Of a stretch of 64,000 nucleotides of DNA, positions 26,174-37,800 are shown one piece after another. Both the position numbers and the translations under genes were made by a program. The DNA lies in contig JACVVK020000150.1 in the NCBI GenBank assembly GCA_018292915.2, forward strand, positions 836,501 to 900,500, written 5' to 3'. Every line of letters starts with the position of its first letter. The stretch's first letter is position 1. Source of the DNA: Batillaria attramentaria (taxonomy: Eukaryota > Mollusca > Gastropoda > Batillariidae). The notes under the pieces are model-generated. The model worked only from the letters and a program-made list of their open reading frames with translations. It searched no databases and had not been told where the DNA came from.

Positions 26174-26699
26174 CGATAGAAATATTTAAAGCAGGACTCT
26201 TTTACACTGACTGACCCGCTTCTTATGGGAGTAACAAGGAATATGACATGTGAAATACCCTGAACTTGACGTGCGGTCTACAGTATACGATTTCATTGAA
26301 ACTGATATGCAGAGCTGCTTACTGACCTAAACGTACCTAATCCTTCATGTAATAGAAAGACTTCCTGGGGGACTACTAAGTTCTGGCCATGCAGCTACCC
26401 TCTGAACAGAGTGGCTAAAGACATGCCGGCCACAGTGTTGCTGCCAGAGATTTCTTAATGGTGTGCATTCTCATCCATCAGCGGACGAGCGGACTGGAGT
26501 GTCCCGTTACAGCAGCCGACCAGCTCCCTTTCCAATGGGAAACCGTTCTTTACGCTCGGGGCCATGGTGAGTCGGCTCTCTAAAAACTTAGCTTAGTAAA
26601 TTCGGTATCTGTTCCCTCCTCACTGTTACCCACAATCATCCCAACTCCGGGTTTTAAGCGCGGTCTTACATCCTAAAAGCTCGCTCACTCACTGTCCGC

Positions 26700-26970
26700 G
26701 ATTGGAGGATTTGTGCCAAATAGGAAGTCTATACTGTAAGGACACTGTCATGACTGGGAAATTAAGTTGTGTAGAATGGGAGAACTATAGTGCGGATTTG
26801 TGCCATATGGAAACGGACAATTTGAGGATTTTGCGCCAAACGGTATTATATAGTTTGAAGATTTTGTTACAAAGCGGAACTGTTTGAGTATTTTATGCCA
26901 AATGAGAAACGTCCAGTTTGAGGATTTCTGCACCAAAAGAGAAATCAACAGTTTGAGGATATTGTACCGA
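26700..26970. repeat. Degenerate tandem repeat downstream of a LINE fragment
   Basis: About six diverged units of roughly 40-45 bp share TTTGAGGATTTTGYGCCAAA-like cores (26,705; 26,790; 26,820; 26,857; 26,885; 26,918; 26,952). On the minus strand they follow directly after the reverse-transcriptase C-terminal fragment at 26,990-27,262, so they are probably the repetitive 3' UTR of that LINE. Confidence 0.55.
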
Positions 26971-26989
26971 TTGGAACTTAACAAGTTAA

Positions 26990-27262
26990 TAATGTTAGTG
27001 ATAATAGTAGAATATTTATCAGCTATTTGGAGGCAAAGATTGAGGTGTGATTTCAGGCGGGACTTGCATAATTCTTTCTTTGAACTATTTCTGATTGAAA
27101 GAGGGAGCTGAATCCAAGTAACAGTGGCCTGGTAACAAAAGGAACGCTGACCAAATGATTTAGTTCTGAAGGATGGAATCTGGAATTTGTAGGTGTCAGA
27201 GGATGAACGCAATTGTCGCCGGAGAAGGCGGTCAGAAAGATAGTTCAGGGGCCAGCGCCACT
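26990..27262 (-). pseudogene. LINE reverse-transcriptase ORF, C-terminal fragment
   Basis: The minus-strand translation contains LRSSSDTYKFQIPSFRTKSF, then GQRSF, WIQLPLSIRNSS and LKSHL. This matches the conserved end of non-LTR retrotransposon ORF2 proteins (pattern LRSSSD..L.IP..RTK..G.RSF....WN.LP..LR....F...LK..L). Only the last 80 or so residues remain and there is no polymerase core. It is a 5'-truncated dead copy of the CR1/L2-like group; the exact clade is uncertain. Confidence 0.65.
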
Positions 27263-27560
27263 GACTGACTGACTGAAGCAGATAATAGTCGAAGATACTT
27301 TATAGCTGATCAGTTCTGCGGCTGTGAAATGGGGAGCCAGTGCAAACTTTGATAGAGAAAACAAGCGGCTTACACTGATGGATACAACTTTCAAATGAAC
27401 GATAGGTAGGCCGGCGTAAGATCGAGACTGAGTTCTACTCACAAACCTTGTTTTCTAAGAAGGCGGTCATTGGTCAGGTCTCAGCCTTGATTATGCTCAG
27501 ACGATCCCTGGTGGTCAGTTGTACAAACTCAGGTGTTGTGTCAGACCAGCTCCCCCCTCC

Positions 27561-27692
27561 CAAATGATAGGGCGTTGGACTATCAACGCTCAGGTCGTGA
27601 GTTAGAATCCCTGCTGGAGCACTTGCCCCGTCTTCGATCATGCGTGGTTGTAAAGGACGTTAAACTCCCAAACACCATCCCCGCCCCCACTG
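27561..27692 (+). mobile_element. Diverged tRNA-derived SINE copy
   Basis: It contains GGGCGTTGGACTATCAACGC and CAGGTCGTGAGTTAGAATCC, and ends CGTGGTTGTAAAGGACGTTA followed by AACTCCCAAACACC. The body is shortened relative to other copies. Confidence 0.65.
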
Positions 27693-28110
27693 TCTGAAAC
27701 ACGCACAACACAAAAACAAAAACCCTTCCCAAAATCTGGCACTTGGGGCTCGTACGGAAAACTCCTTGGACTGACAAACCTGTCTAGAAAAATGGTCAAG
27801 TTGAAGTCGGCTACAGGACAATGAATTCATGAATATGTGATTTGTGAATGAGGGGAGTCAAGTCAGTCCTTTCTTTCACGAACATCCTGTGGCATGTGCT
27901 CGCGTGGTATCTATCACTTTACAGCCACCCTTAGTGAGAGGGAAGCAACTCCACTGAATAAACCGTAGCCCAGGTAGGGTTCAGCCATGCACTCGCGTGT
28001 AAACGCATTGCGTACGAATATCGTTGAGCCCGCAAGTTTTGTGAAAACAAAAAGGTACACACACACACACACACACGGAACTCAATCTGCCAAAAAATGC
28101 ATTTTTGTGG

Positions 28111-28116
28111 TTTATT
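28111..28116 (-). terminator. Candidate poly(A) signal of the PR-domain/PLAG-finger gene
   Basis: TTTATT on the plus strand is AATAAA for the minus-strand gene whose stop codon is at 30,836. The implied 3' UTR would be about 2.7 kb and would contain the pogo element at 28.4-29.4 kb. I saw no nearer canonical hexamer, but variant signals could be used. Confidence 0.3.
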
Positions 28117-28427
28117 CAAAGAACAGGGAACACAGGTACAGATTTTGTCTGCATGTATGTGTAATTTGATCAGTCTTACATTTGTCTTTTGTTCAATCAA
28201 CTAATTTTGGATAAAATTGAAAGTAACATGGAGGAACTAGGCGAAGGTCTTTCGTAACAAGAAGTATACAATCAAAGCGGCAAACACAATGATTTAAAGG
28301 AAACCAAACATGAACAAATGTTTATACTGTCAACATTCAAATGAAACAGACCAAACTGGAAAAAATCTGTGTATAGTGGCTGTTTATGTGGCTGAAATAG
28401 TGAAAAAGGTCATACAAAACCTGTATA

Positions 28428-29355
28428 CAGTGGAATCCGGATGTATTAAAAGCCTGATGTAGTAATAATCCGGCTGTAGTAAAGGAATTTTTGGGTCCCG
28501 GTCCCATCTGTTCATGTTCTCTATTAATTTCCACCGGTTGTAGTAATATTTTAGACTCCGGATGTAGTAATAATCCGCATGTAGTAAAGTTATATTCAAG
28601 TCCCGGGGGAAGCTGGACTCCGGTTGTATTAATATTGTTCTAGAGTAATCTCCCTTTCCCGAGATGGCGACCAAACGAAATGTTCTTCCATTGAAACGAA
28701 AAATTGAGCTCCTAAAAGAAATAGAGACCAAGAAGATGAAACAGGCGGATGCTGCGCGTAAGTTCAAGATTTGTCAGGGTACTGTCAGCCTGATTGTGAA
28801 AAACGCGGAAACGTTGAAAAAAAACAATTCTATGGTGGCACGAATGCACACCGAGAGGAAGAGTGAGAGATTACCAGTAGAACCGAAAGTAGACAGTGTG
28901 CTGTTGAGTTGGTTCAAAAAGGCAAGGGCCAACAACATGCCTCTCAGTGGCCCTGTGCTGAGATTGAAAGTGGAGCGGTTTGCTAAGGAAACTGGCTTGA
29001 GTGATTGGACATGCACCGAAGGTTGGGTTAGTTAGTCTTTTTATCTGAAAGCATAAATGAAGAGAGGGGGAAGAACATTTTGAAAACAAAATTATTTTCA
29101 TTCGTGTTTCCTGGGTTACACCATGATTTAGCGACGTCATCGTCTGGTTAGTCGGCCTTGTGGCTAGTTTACCCAATGCGCCGGATGTAGTGCTGCAATA
29201 AAACCTTTGAAAATATTACTACAACCGATGTGCCGGATGTAGTAATAAAGCCTACAAAAATATTACTATAACCGGATTATGGATGTAGTGATAATCCGGA
29301 TGTATTAATAAAAAAATTTGGTCCCGAGGGCCTTTAATACATCCGGATTCCACTG
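28428..29355 (+). mobile_element. Deleted pogo/Tigger-type DNA transposon (928 bp)
   Basis: Terminal inverted repeats CAGTGGAATCCGGATGTATT begin at 28,428 and end at 29,355. They differ at only about one base in 27 and are flanked on both sides by TA (28,426-28,427 and 29,356-29,357), the expected target duplication of Tc1/mariner/pogo elements. The interior carries many copies of a subterminal motif of the form CCGGATGTAGTAATAA in both orientations, plus one short ORF (28,664-29,035) with only the DNA-binding region. The catalytic half is missing, so the copy is non-autonomous. Confidence 0.92.
28664..29035 (+). CDS. pogo/Tigger transposase fragment, CENP-B-type DNA-binding region only
   Basis: This 123-codon frame starts at an ATG inside the transposon. 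Residues about 10-50 form a Psq/CENP-B N-terminal helix-turn-helix (LKRKIELLKEIETKKMKQAD, then AARKFKICQGTVSLIVKN). Residues about 78-120 match the second CENP-B-type helix-turn-helix (LLSWFKKARANNMPLSGPVL, then RLKVERFAKETG). The frame ends just after GW, where family members continue into a linker and a DDE catalytic domain of about 200 residues. Those are absent, so it cannot catalyse transposition. It could still bind its own terminal repeats if expressed, which is inference. Most likely it is a deletion derivative. Confidence 0.8.
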   Translation: MATKRNVLPLKRKIELLKEIETKKMKQADAARKFKICQGTVSLIVKNAETLKKNNSMVARMHTERKSERLPVEPKVDSVLLSWFKKARANNMPLSGPVLRLKVERFAKETGLSDWTCTEGWVS

Positions 29356-30387
29356 TAGCATCATGATCAGTGTCCATGCCAAACCTATGACACATAGCAA
29401 ACAAGACTTGGCAAGAATGCTTACAATGTAACCTAGTGATAAAACTTTTCCCCCATTTAACTGTTGTTGATTTCCACAACAGAAAAACACCTCACAGAGC
29501 ACTTATCCAAAGTCACAGTCTGATTCTAAGATTTTTTTTTTTTTTAAGGAAACATAAGCTTACTAGAAGTAGGAGTAGGACATACTTCATTCCGATCACT
29601 TACAATTTCCTTAGTTCATTCACTTAGGCTGACATGTATACATGTACACACAGACACTAGTGTTCACATCCAACTGATATATATTACCCAATTTTGTTTT
29701 TTAGTCATGTGTTCAATCTATATTTCAAACAGCCAACTTTTATCTAAAAACTAAATATTGAGTGCTTTTCCATAAAGCAGTAAATAATTTTTTTACCTCC
29801 TTGAAATGACCATTAAATATGTGTACCACTACATGTATCTCCAAAACTAAAAAAACTAAAAAAAAAGAAAAGAAAAAAAAGAAGGCAATTCATTTGCAAA
29901 CATCATTTTAACCACATTAACAGTACTGGATAATGAAGGCAACGAGGCCATTATGATGAGTATTTCAAGTCAAGCTGTTCATGACTGCATTCATGAAATA
30001 AATTTTGCAGCTATTAATACACACAGATTCTCACAAAAACTTGTGAAACAGGACAAAATCTGATATTGAAGCCAAAATGTTTGATATTTGTCATGTAGGC
30101 AGACAAAATGTCCTGTTTTTCAGTTGCTGTCTTCCTCAGTTTCTGTTCCAGACAACAGTCCTGTTATGTTTTGTTCTTAAAGATGTTTGTCCTATTCAAC
30201 TTTCAAGTCCACATGGATGTGAGCTGATAAATAAGGCACAGACATACATCAATAAATTTTAACAATCACTTATTAACCAAGTGAACTTTAAAATTTACCA
30301 GATATAGACAGGTACAACCATGGCCTGCTGGGAACAAAACAAAATATTATAAAATGTAGAGTGTTTATGCACAAGCATGCATGTGCG

Positions 30388-30391
30388 CGCG

Positions 30392-30435
<44 letters not shown>
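30388..30435. repeat. (CA)n microsatellite in the 3' UTR region of the PR/PLAG gene
   Basis: About 45 bp of CA repeat some 400 bp downstream of the stop codon of the minus-strand gene. Confidence 0.9.
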
Positions 30436-30437
<2 letters not shown>

Positions 30438-30835
30438 CACAACTTCTTTGAATCTCTACTCCAAACTGGACAACTGAAAAATTCTTACGAATTCCAAGGA
30501 AGAGTATGGTTGCTGCACCAACACTGTGAAACGATTAGCTAGTAGTGGTACAGTCAGCCTATAGGAGGCAATCACCCACCTGCCCAGACAGATGGGGTCA
30601 GCTGTTGTCTTTGATGGGTACGAAAACAAAGTTGATTCATGCCTGAATGTGCAGGGCCAAAATTAGTCCTTTCATCCCTCAACCCAGTCCCTCCCAAGTC
30701 TGTAACGATAAGTGATTAAGTCACCTCAGATAGTTACCTTCATCAAAAAGGTAAATGAAAATGAAGAACTCTGGTCAGGCCAATTAAATAAGTTCTGCAC
30801 GCTTTTTTACCACTGGCCATTGCCGCTAGGCCAGC

Positions 30836-33800
30836 TCATGCATGCTGGGACAGGGAAGCTGTGGTGCTCACTGTGGAATCGGTGGCTGGCATGTTGACAG
30901 AGACAGGAAGGTTGATGACGGAGGCTTGTGTGCTGGACATCGGTGACATCATGTCAGCCAGAGGGATGGTGACAAGGTCAGAGATGGTGTCCCACGATGC
31001 CTGCAAACTTGAGGATCCCGATGAAGTGCTGGGTTGGGCAGAAATACCATGGGCTGTCCCACTCCCCACTCCAAGCCCACCAGAATAGCAGTTTTGCAAC
31101 AGTCGTAGTGTTTCTAGATCTGAGATCTGTGCCACTGGCCCAACAACTTTGCTGGGTAGTGTTGACAGGGGAGGCAACTTGAGCCCCATATCCCCTGTAC
31201 TAGCTGTTATGCCTGCGTTGGCTGTAGCATAGCAGTGGTCACCGACGTCCGTGACAGCCTGTGCCATAGATACATCAGGCAGGCTGGGAGAGCTACCTGA
31301 CAGCACCCACTGTGTAGACAGTGGCTTGATTTGTCCATTTGGATCTTGAAGATGTGAGGATGATCCTTTCGACTGGAGAAGGTTATCCTGGCGAGGCAGT
31401 GAAAGCATGGAAACGATGGTAGGGGTTGTTGCGGGGTTTGGGAGACCCTCAGTCTGTGTGAAAGGATGCTGCTGCATGGTTGACTGGGACTGCTGCTGCT
31501 GTTGTACTGCTTGAAGATGTGCTTCCTGTTGATGTGGCTGCTGCTGCTGCTGCTGTGGGTAGGAGTTGAGAATCTGCCTCAGATTGTGAGGCAGGCTGGT
31601 GGGAGTGAGAGAGGTGGATGATGGGATGTTGGTACTGACAGGAGTGAGTAGCTGGGGTGAGAATCGACATGGGATAGTTTTCAGGGTCATGGATTGTGGG
31701 TTGAAGGTATCTACACCATCACCAACAATCTCCACTCCCTGAGTGCCTGTGATACCACTTTGCAAGTTGGTAATGAAAGACGCAGGCTGAAGAGTGATGT
31801 TATGCTGCTGTTGCTGTTGTTCATGACGCAGGTGCTGGTGGTGGTGCTGGTTGATGTGGATCTGGATAGGCAATGGCGGCTGTGGCTGCTGTGGTTGGTT
31901 CTGCTGAGCGAGGAGGCTGATCTGCTGTTGCTCCATTGCAGGTTGCATGTTCGGCATTGTCCCTGAGGTTGGTACATTTACCTTGGGAGTAGTGACTACC
32001 ATGACATTCCCTGATGGATCTTTCACGTGCACAACTGCCTGCTGAAACTGTTCCTGCTGCTGTTGCAAGATGTGCTTTTCGTTTTTTTCTTTCTTTACAT
32101 TCACAGGGCCTTGAACAGAGCCAGGGGGGTGAGCATTGGTCATGTGGTACTGCAAATGCTCCTCTGACTTGAACACAGTCAAGCAGACAACACAGGGATA
32201 GTCAACATTGGCTGCAGCTGCCTCCAAAACCTCTTTCTTGTGATTAGATTTGTAGTGGCGCCTCAAGTGATCCTTACGCGCAAATGTCTGAGGGCAAAAC
32301 TCACAAAGAAAGGCACGATCTTTTGTGTGGGTCACCATGTGGCGCCTGACATCCTTACTGGTTGTGAACAACTTTTGGCATTCCGGGCACTCATGAACTT
32401 TTTCACGAGTTGGGTCTGGCTTGTAGCGGTTATGAGTCTTTACGTGCTGCAAGAGGGCTTCACGCGTTGGGTAGGAGTTTGAGCATATAAAACAAGTCAG
32501 GACATTACCCTCAGTAGCATTATGCTGGGCCATATGGAACATGTATGTTGAACGATACAAGTACTGCTTGCCACACTTTTCACAAGCCCACAGCTTACGG
32601 TTAGAGTCATGGGTCATTACATGGTTTTTCAGATGGTCAACACGATTGAAAGTGCGGGGACAGTATGGGCACTTCCGATTCTGAGGCTGCTGATGCACAA
32701 GTGAATGTCGCCAGTACTTGAACTTTGACCCAAAACCTTTCCCACATCCAGGGTGCTCACACATGTATGGCTTAGTGCCTGTATGTTCAGCCTCATGGAC
32801 ACGATGCTGCTCTTCACTGTAGAATGAACGTTCACAGTACTGACAGTCCAGCCTGGGTTTCTTACGCTTTTTCTCAGCCTCTGTGTCTGGACGGTGGATC
32901 ATTTTTTGTTCATCACCATCATCGCGTGGCTTTGTCTTGCTGCCTTTGGGACGCCCACGCTTCCTGGGTTTTGGTGGAGCCTGTGCCTCCTGATCTGTGG
33001 AGCTTGACACGGCATCTGTCTGGTTACTGTTTATTTCTGACTGAATTTTTTGGGCGCGGGATACAGTAGCTGCACGAGGACGTCCCCGTTTAGAGGAATT
33101 AACTTTTCGAGGCAGACCCTTGCGCCGTGCTGGTCTTGGAGAACCACCAGATGGCTCTGGTTCATCAAGGGCATGGCAGGCATGAGCCACTAGCTGGGGC
33201 AGACTGCGGAATGGGGTGTTGCACAGCCCACACACCAGTTTCTCTGATGACAGTCCTGTGTTTGACCGTGTACCCACAGTGTCTAAGACAGACTCTGTAT
33301 CAGTCTGATCAACAGCAACAGGTTCTGCTTCTTCTGGTCCTGCAGCATAAACCATAACAAGTGGCTCATTCAGATGTACAAGAATACAATGGGCAATCCC
33401 CCCCCCCCCCCCAACTGTCAACTGTGAAAATGACTCCTTAATCACAGAGCAAGACACAACAAAGTTTGCAAGTAACAAGCAAAGATTTCATTGTGAACTT
33501 TAATATGGACTATTGTTGCAGCACATATGTACCTTGAGGCGCTGGTGGTTTGGGGATGACAGCAGGCAAAGGCTCCTTGCCAAAATGGCGACCATAACTA
33601 GAAATATACCATACACGCAGCTCTGTCATCGGGTGGATAGTCTGTAGAAAGAATGTAGACTTTTGATATAACAATACCATTATGTTTATACAGAACCTAC
33701 TTATACAATTTGAACTCCAAAGATTTTTTAGAATTTTTTGGGGGGTGGGATGGAAATTTATGGTGGGGGGTGTGGGGGAAACCTTGTACTGACTGGTTCC

Positions 33801-34787
33801 AGAGATAACAATAAAGCACATAAAAGTAAAGCAAAGGATCATGTGTAGAAAACAGTGACTATCATAATCGTCTACCTGTTTCACTATTTCTGTATATCAG
33901 AAGGATTTCCAGAGTCAACTTCATACTACTGGAACAAATGCATAAAAACACAGACACAAACATTACTTGACGTAGGTATGTCAGATTGATGACATGCTGT
34001 ATGCACCTTGGTGGATATGTAGTATATCTGACTCTTCAGCTGATATGCAGCCAAGTTGACTTCTGATGCAACCTGAGCTGGCCGCACAAACATCATCCAG
34101 TTGCATGCCTCCTCTTGACTCAGGTCAAGCTGCTCCTGTCGCCCCTGTGTTATGATCTAACAAACAGAAAAAAAAATTGTATTACAGGCAAAATAATCAA
34201 ACCCAGATGTGATATTGCTGTTCATGTCAGAGCCTGCATGTACACTGGTGTGCCAGCACTACACTATCCCAGATATATACACAAACGTTGTCTGGTACGG
34301 CAGTCTCAGCATGAAGAACAAAGCAAGGCTGTCTCGTATAGTCAGAGTGGCAGGAAAGATAGTTGGCCTGGGTCAGTACTCTCTAGATGATCTTTATATA
34401 AAGGCTGTCAGGAGGAAGGCCACTACAATTGTCAACGACCCCACCCACCCCCTCCATGATCAGTTCCAAAAACTCCCGTCTGGGCGCCGCTACAGAGTAC
34501 CGAGAGCGAGGAAAAATTTGTTTAAGAAATCTTTCATTCCCTCAGCAGTATCTATTTTAAACTCATGACTGTGTTCACTGCCCGTCCCCAGTATGTATAG
34601 ATTTTATTTTTTGAGATTTTCATAACTGTGCTTGCTCCTCAGCTGTGTCATGTCCGCTATGCCCGTGCCATCTTTTAGTTAGATTTCTTAGTTTAGTAGC
34701 ATAGTATTAGACTTAGACATTACACATTACTTTAGGATCTGTGTTTAATATGTATGGATTTATATGTCTAGATAAATTAATGTAGGG

Positions 34788-34820
<33 letters not shown>

Positions 34821-37800
34821 CCAGAAGAAAATTTTCTGTCATCGACAGACAATAAAGTTATATTGATTGATTGATTGAAACACCTGCAGGACACACACAC
34901 ACTCACTCACATGCAGTGCAGTGGCCTCTCCATCATACATTTGTTTCTTTAATTGTCATTTATGCCAACACACATCTTTTGATCTTTATTGGTCAAAGCA
35001 CACAGCGTCAAAGACAGTTCTCTGCTCACTGGATCAATTTCTATGGCACACTCCACATGAGAGTGAAACATGCCGCTGTTCAATAGCACCAGTGGGAGGG
35101 GAAAAGGCCTTTTCTGAGCCTTGGCTTTGTCCCAGATCCTCCGATCACAGAGCTGCAAAAGGCAGGTGCATGGTGACCAACTGTCCAAGCCTTGGTGCTT
35201 TGTTCTGGAGGTGAAAATCATGAAACTTTGGCCTGGGATGACACAAGGCAAAATGCAGGTGACCAATTGTAGCAGCACATAAGCCATTTCTGCCAGCAAA
35301 TGTCACTAAAGCCTAGTGGCTGCTCTCTGCACATGAGCAACTGCAATGAGAAATTATCATCTGTACATGACACGACAGAGGCAGAAACTGGCAGCCTCCT
35401 CCACCACTTGTAAATGCTAGACATGTTCAGCCCACTTTGTACTCACCCTGACATCGAAGACGCCTGGGGGAAGCACTGCTCCCTGTGGGATGACCGGCGC
35501 CTCTACAGGACCAAACTGAGTCCGTGGTTTGATCAGTCTCTTTGCAAAGACACCTTGTTCCTCTGAAATAAGCCATACTATGAGAGTGAAAATGGGTTAA
35601 CCTAAAACAAATACAGCACTTAAAAAATAGAGGCAGAAACCTACTTGGCTCACCTGTGAAATGGGTCAAGTTCATTCAAAAGAGTATGTTCTTCATCGAA
35701 TGCGTTTAATCTGTGCATCATGTTGTCACTATCTATCAGCACCAATAGTTTTGTGATGGTTGTAGAATTTCAGAAAATGACAATGTTTAAGTTTTTACAG
35801 TCACACGGACAGACAAACACACAGTGACACACACACAGACGACAGAGGTTGAATACACAGGCTCGGTTTGTAACACAAGTGAGCCAAAAAGCCAGTCCAA
35901 CAGAGTCATTAAAATAATAGTGACATCAGCAGGGACAATCAGTCATACGGTACAAACAGGATATATATATATAATGTATAAAATGGATAATATTCTGGTA
36001 AAAACATTGAGAAAAAATAAAGTAACCTAAAAGAATGCAGATTTTATTCAAACCTGAGTTTTGAACTGCTCATGGCTTACCTTGGTTTCCATTCTTCACC
36101 TTTTTCAGGGTCAGGATTGAAGGCAAAGAGAGGCGAGCACGACTAGGCAGCTTGTTGTCTGTCACAGTGATTACCTTCCCATGGATGAAGCACTCCCCTG
36201 CGTTATGCATACCACACTCCTCACACCCTGAGGAAGAGTATTTTGTGACTTAAGGTTAGACACTACTGGAGCACCATGTAACCAGTATGACAATTTACTT
36301 GCATGACTTAAATTTAGATTTAACGTGAGTAACACAGATTGGGATTTGCGAACATGTATCATTCAACTGGAAAGCCATGATTATGAACTTGCTGTGGGAT
36401 TAGCAACATTTATTCATGATTTAAACTGGCATAATAATCTTCAGCCTTATAATCTGTGCCACGAAAGCATGCATAATTAAAGAACAAGGAGGAATGGCTC
36501 ATCCCATAAAGTTGTTTCTCCCAATTTTATTCTATTTCCTTGTTATTGTTGCGGGTGGGTTGTTGTTTTTTTCTCTCTCTCTCATTTTTTCTGTCAAATC
36601 TGTAAGACCTACCAAAGACACTAGCGGATCTAGAATCCTAAACATTTGACGTCAGCCTCACGCAGGTCGTCATACGGCGGGGCTGGGGGCTGGGGGGAGA
36701 GATGACGTCAATTCCATGAACTAAACATTTGGCTTCATGCAGGTCATCAGACAGAAGATGTTTGTTCATGTCTTGTAATTTCTCTGTTGGTGTTGTGACT
36801 TCCCTGACTGAATTATTTTTTACAAGAAGTCTGGAAGATGCAGAGGGCTGGTGAAATGTCGGAGGCCGTGACAATATAAATTACAAATTTTGTCTGTGAA
36901 CTAAACATTTGAATTCGGGCTCACGCTGCTCGTCTGACAGAGGATGCTTGTTCATGTCTTGTGATTTCTCTCTTGCTTTTGTGACTTCCCTGACTAAATT
37001 AATTTTTCACATAAAATCTGGAAGATCTAGAGGGCTAGTGAAACGTGGACTCGAATACCATGAATTGTGCTTACGAAATCGCAAAATTGGAAATCTTTTG
37101 ACCGGTGCTTCTTGCAGAAACTTTAAAAAAATGTTTATCTAAAACCTCTGCTATTCTTAATACTAAAGCTATAATAGTGCAGTAGTTCCTGTCATATGTG
37201 CAGTTGTCACACGTTACAAAAATGCCGGGATGAATAATATGAAGGAGTCTTTTCAGAGATACATACAATTTGGCCCTATATATATATGCAAACCACCCCT
37301 ACCTCAGCAATATTTTTTTTACACAAAATCTGTCAGAGCTACAGAGCTGTCAGTATAATTGGATGAACTTCCAAAGTTTAGAAAACGAAGGCATTTGAAT
37401 AACTTCTTCATAAAAATACGTAACATGACCAATTTCTTTAAATGGGTGATAACTCTTCTAAAAATGATAAAAGATAAAAATCGTGAAATGTAGGTCTGGA
37501 GAATATAACTGCCCATTTTATCTCAAAGCAAAAAGCCCTCCAATGAGGTGGTTTAGGAAATAGCCATTTTACATTCGTCCACACATACATACATACACGT
37601 CGCACAACTCCCGCTAAAACACAGCAGCATAGTGTGCATGTAAGGTGTCTATGACGCAGATTTTGTTACGTGACTGTGTGCGTGAAAGTATGTATTGTCT
37701 GGAGCAATGTCAAAGTCTTGTTTTGTACCACTGAAACTTGCTGCTATGCGCAGCGAAATCTGCCCCATCTCTATAGAGAAACAACTTAAAAAGAGGATAC

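Noticed and set aside
35100..35250. Possible extra PR-domain exon (frame with LCDRRIWDKAKAQK)
   Set aside because: It has no PR-domain similarity in any frame, and the flanking exons at 35,447 and 34,156 join directly in phase with a normal domain sequence.
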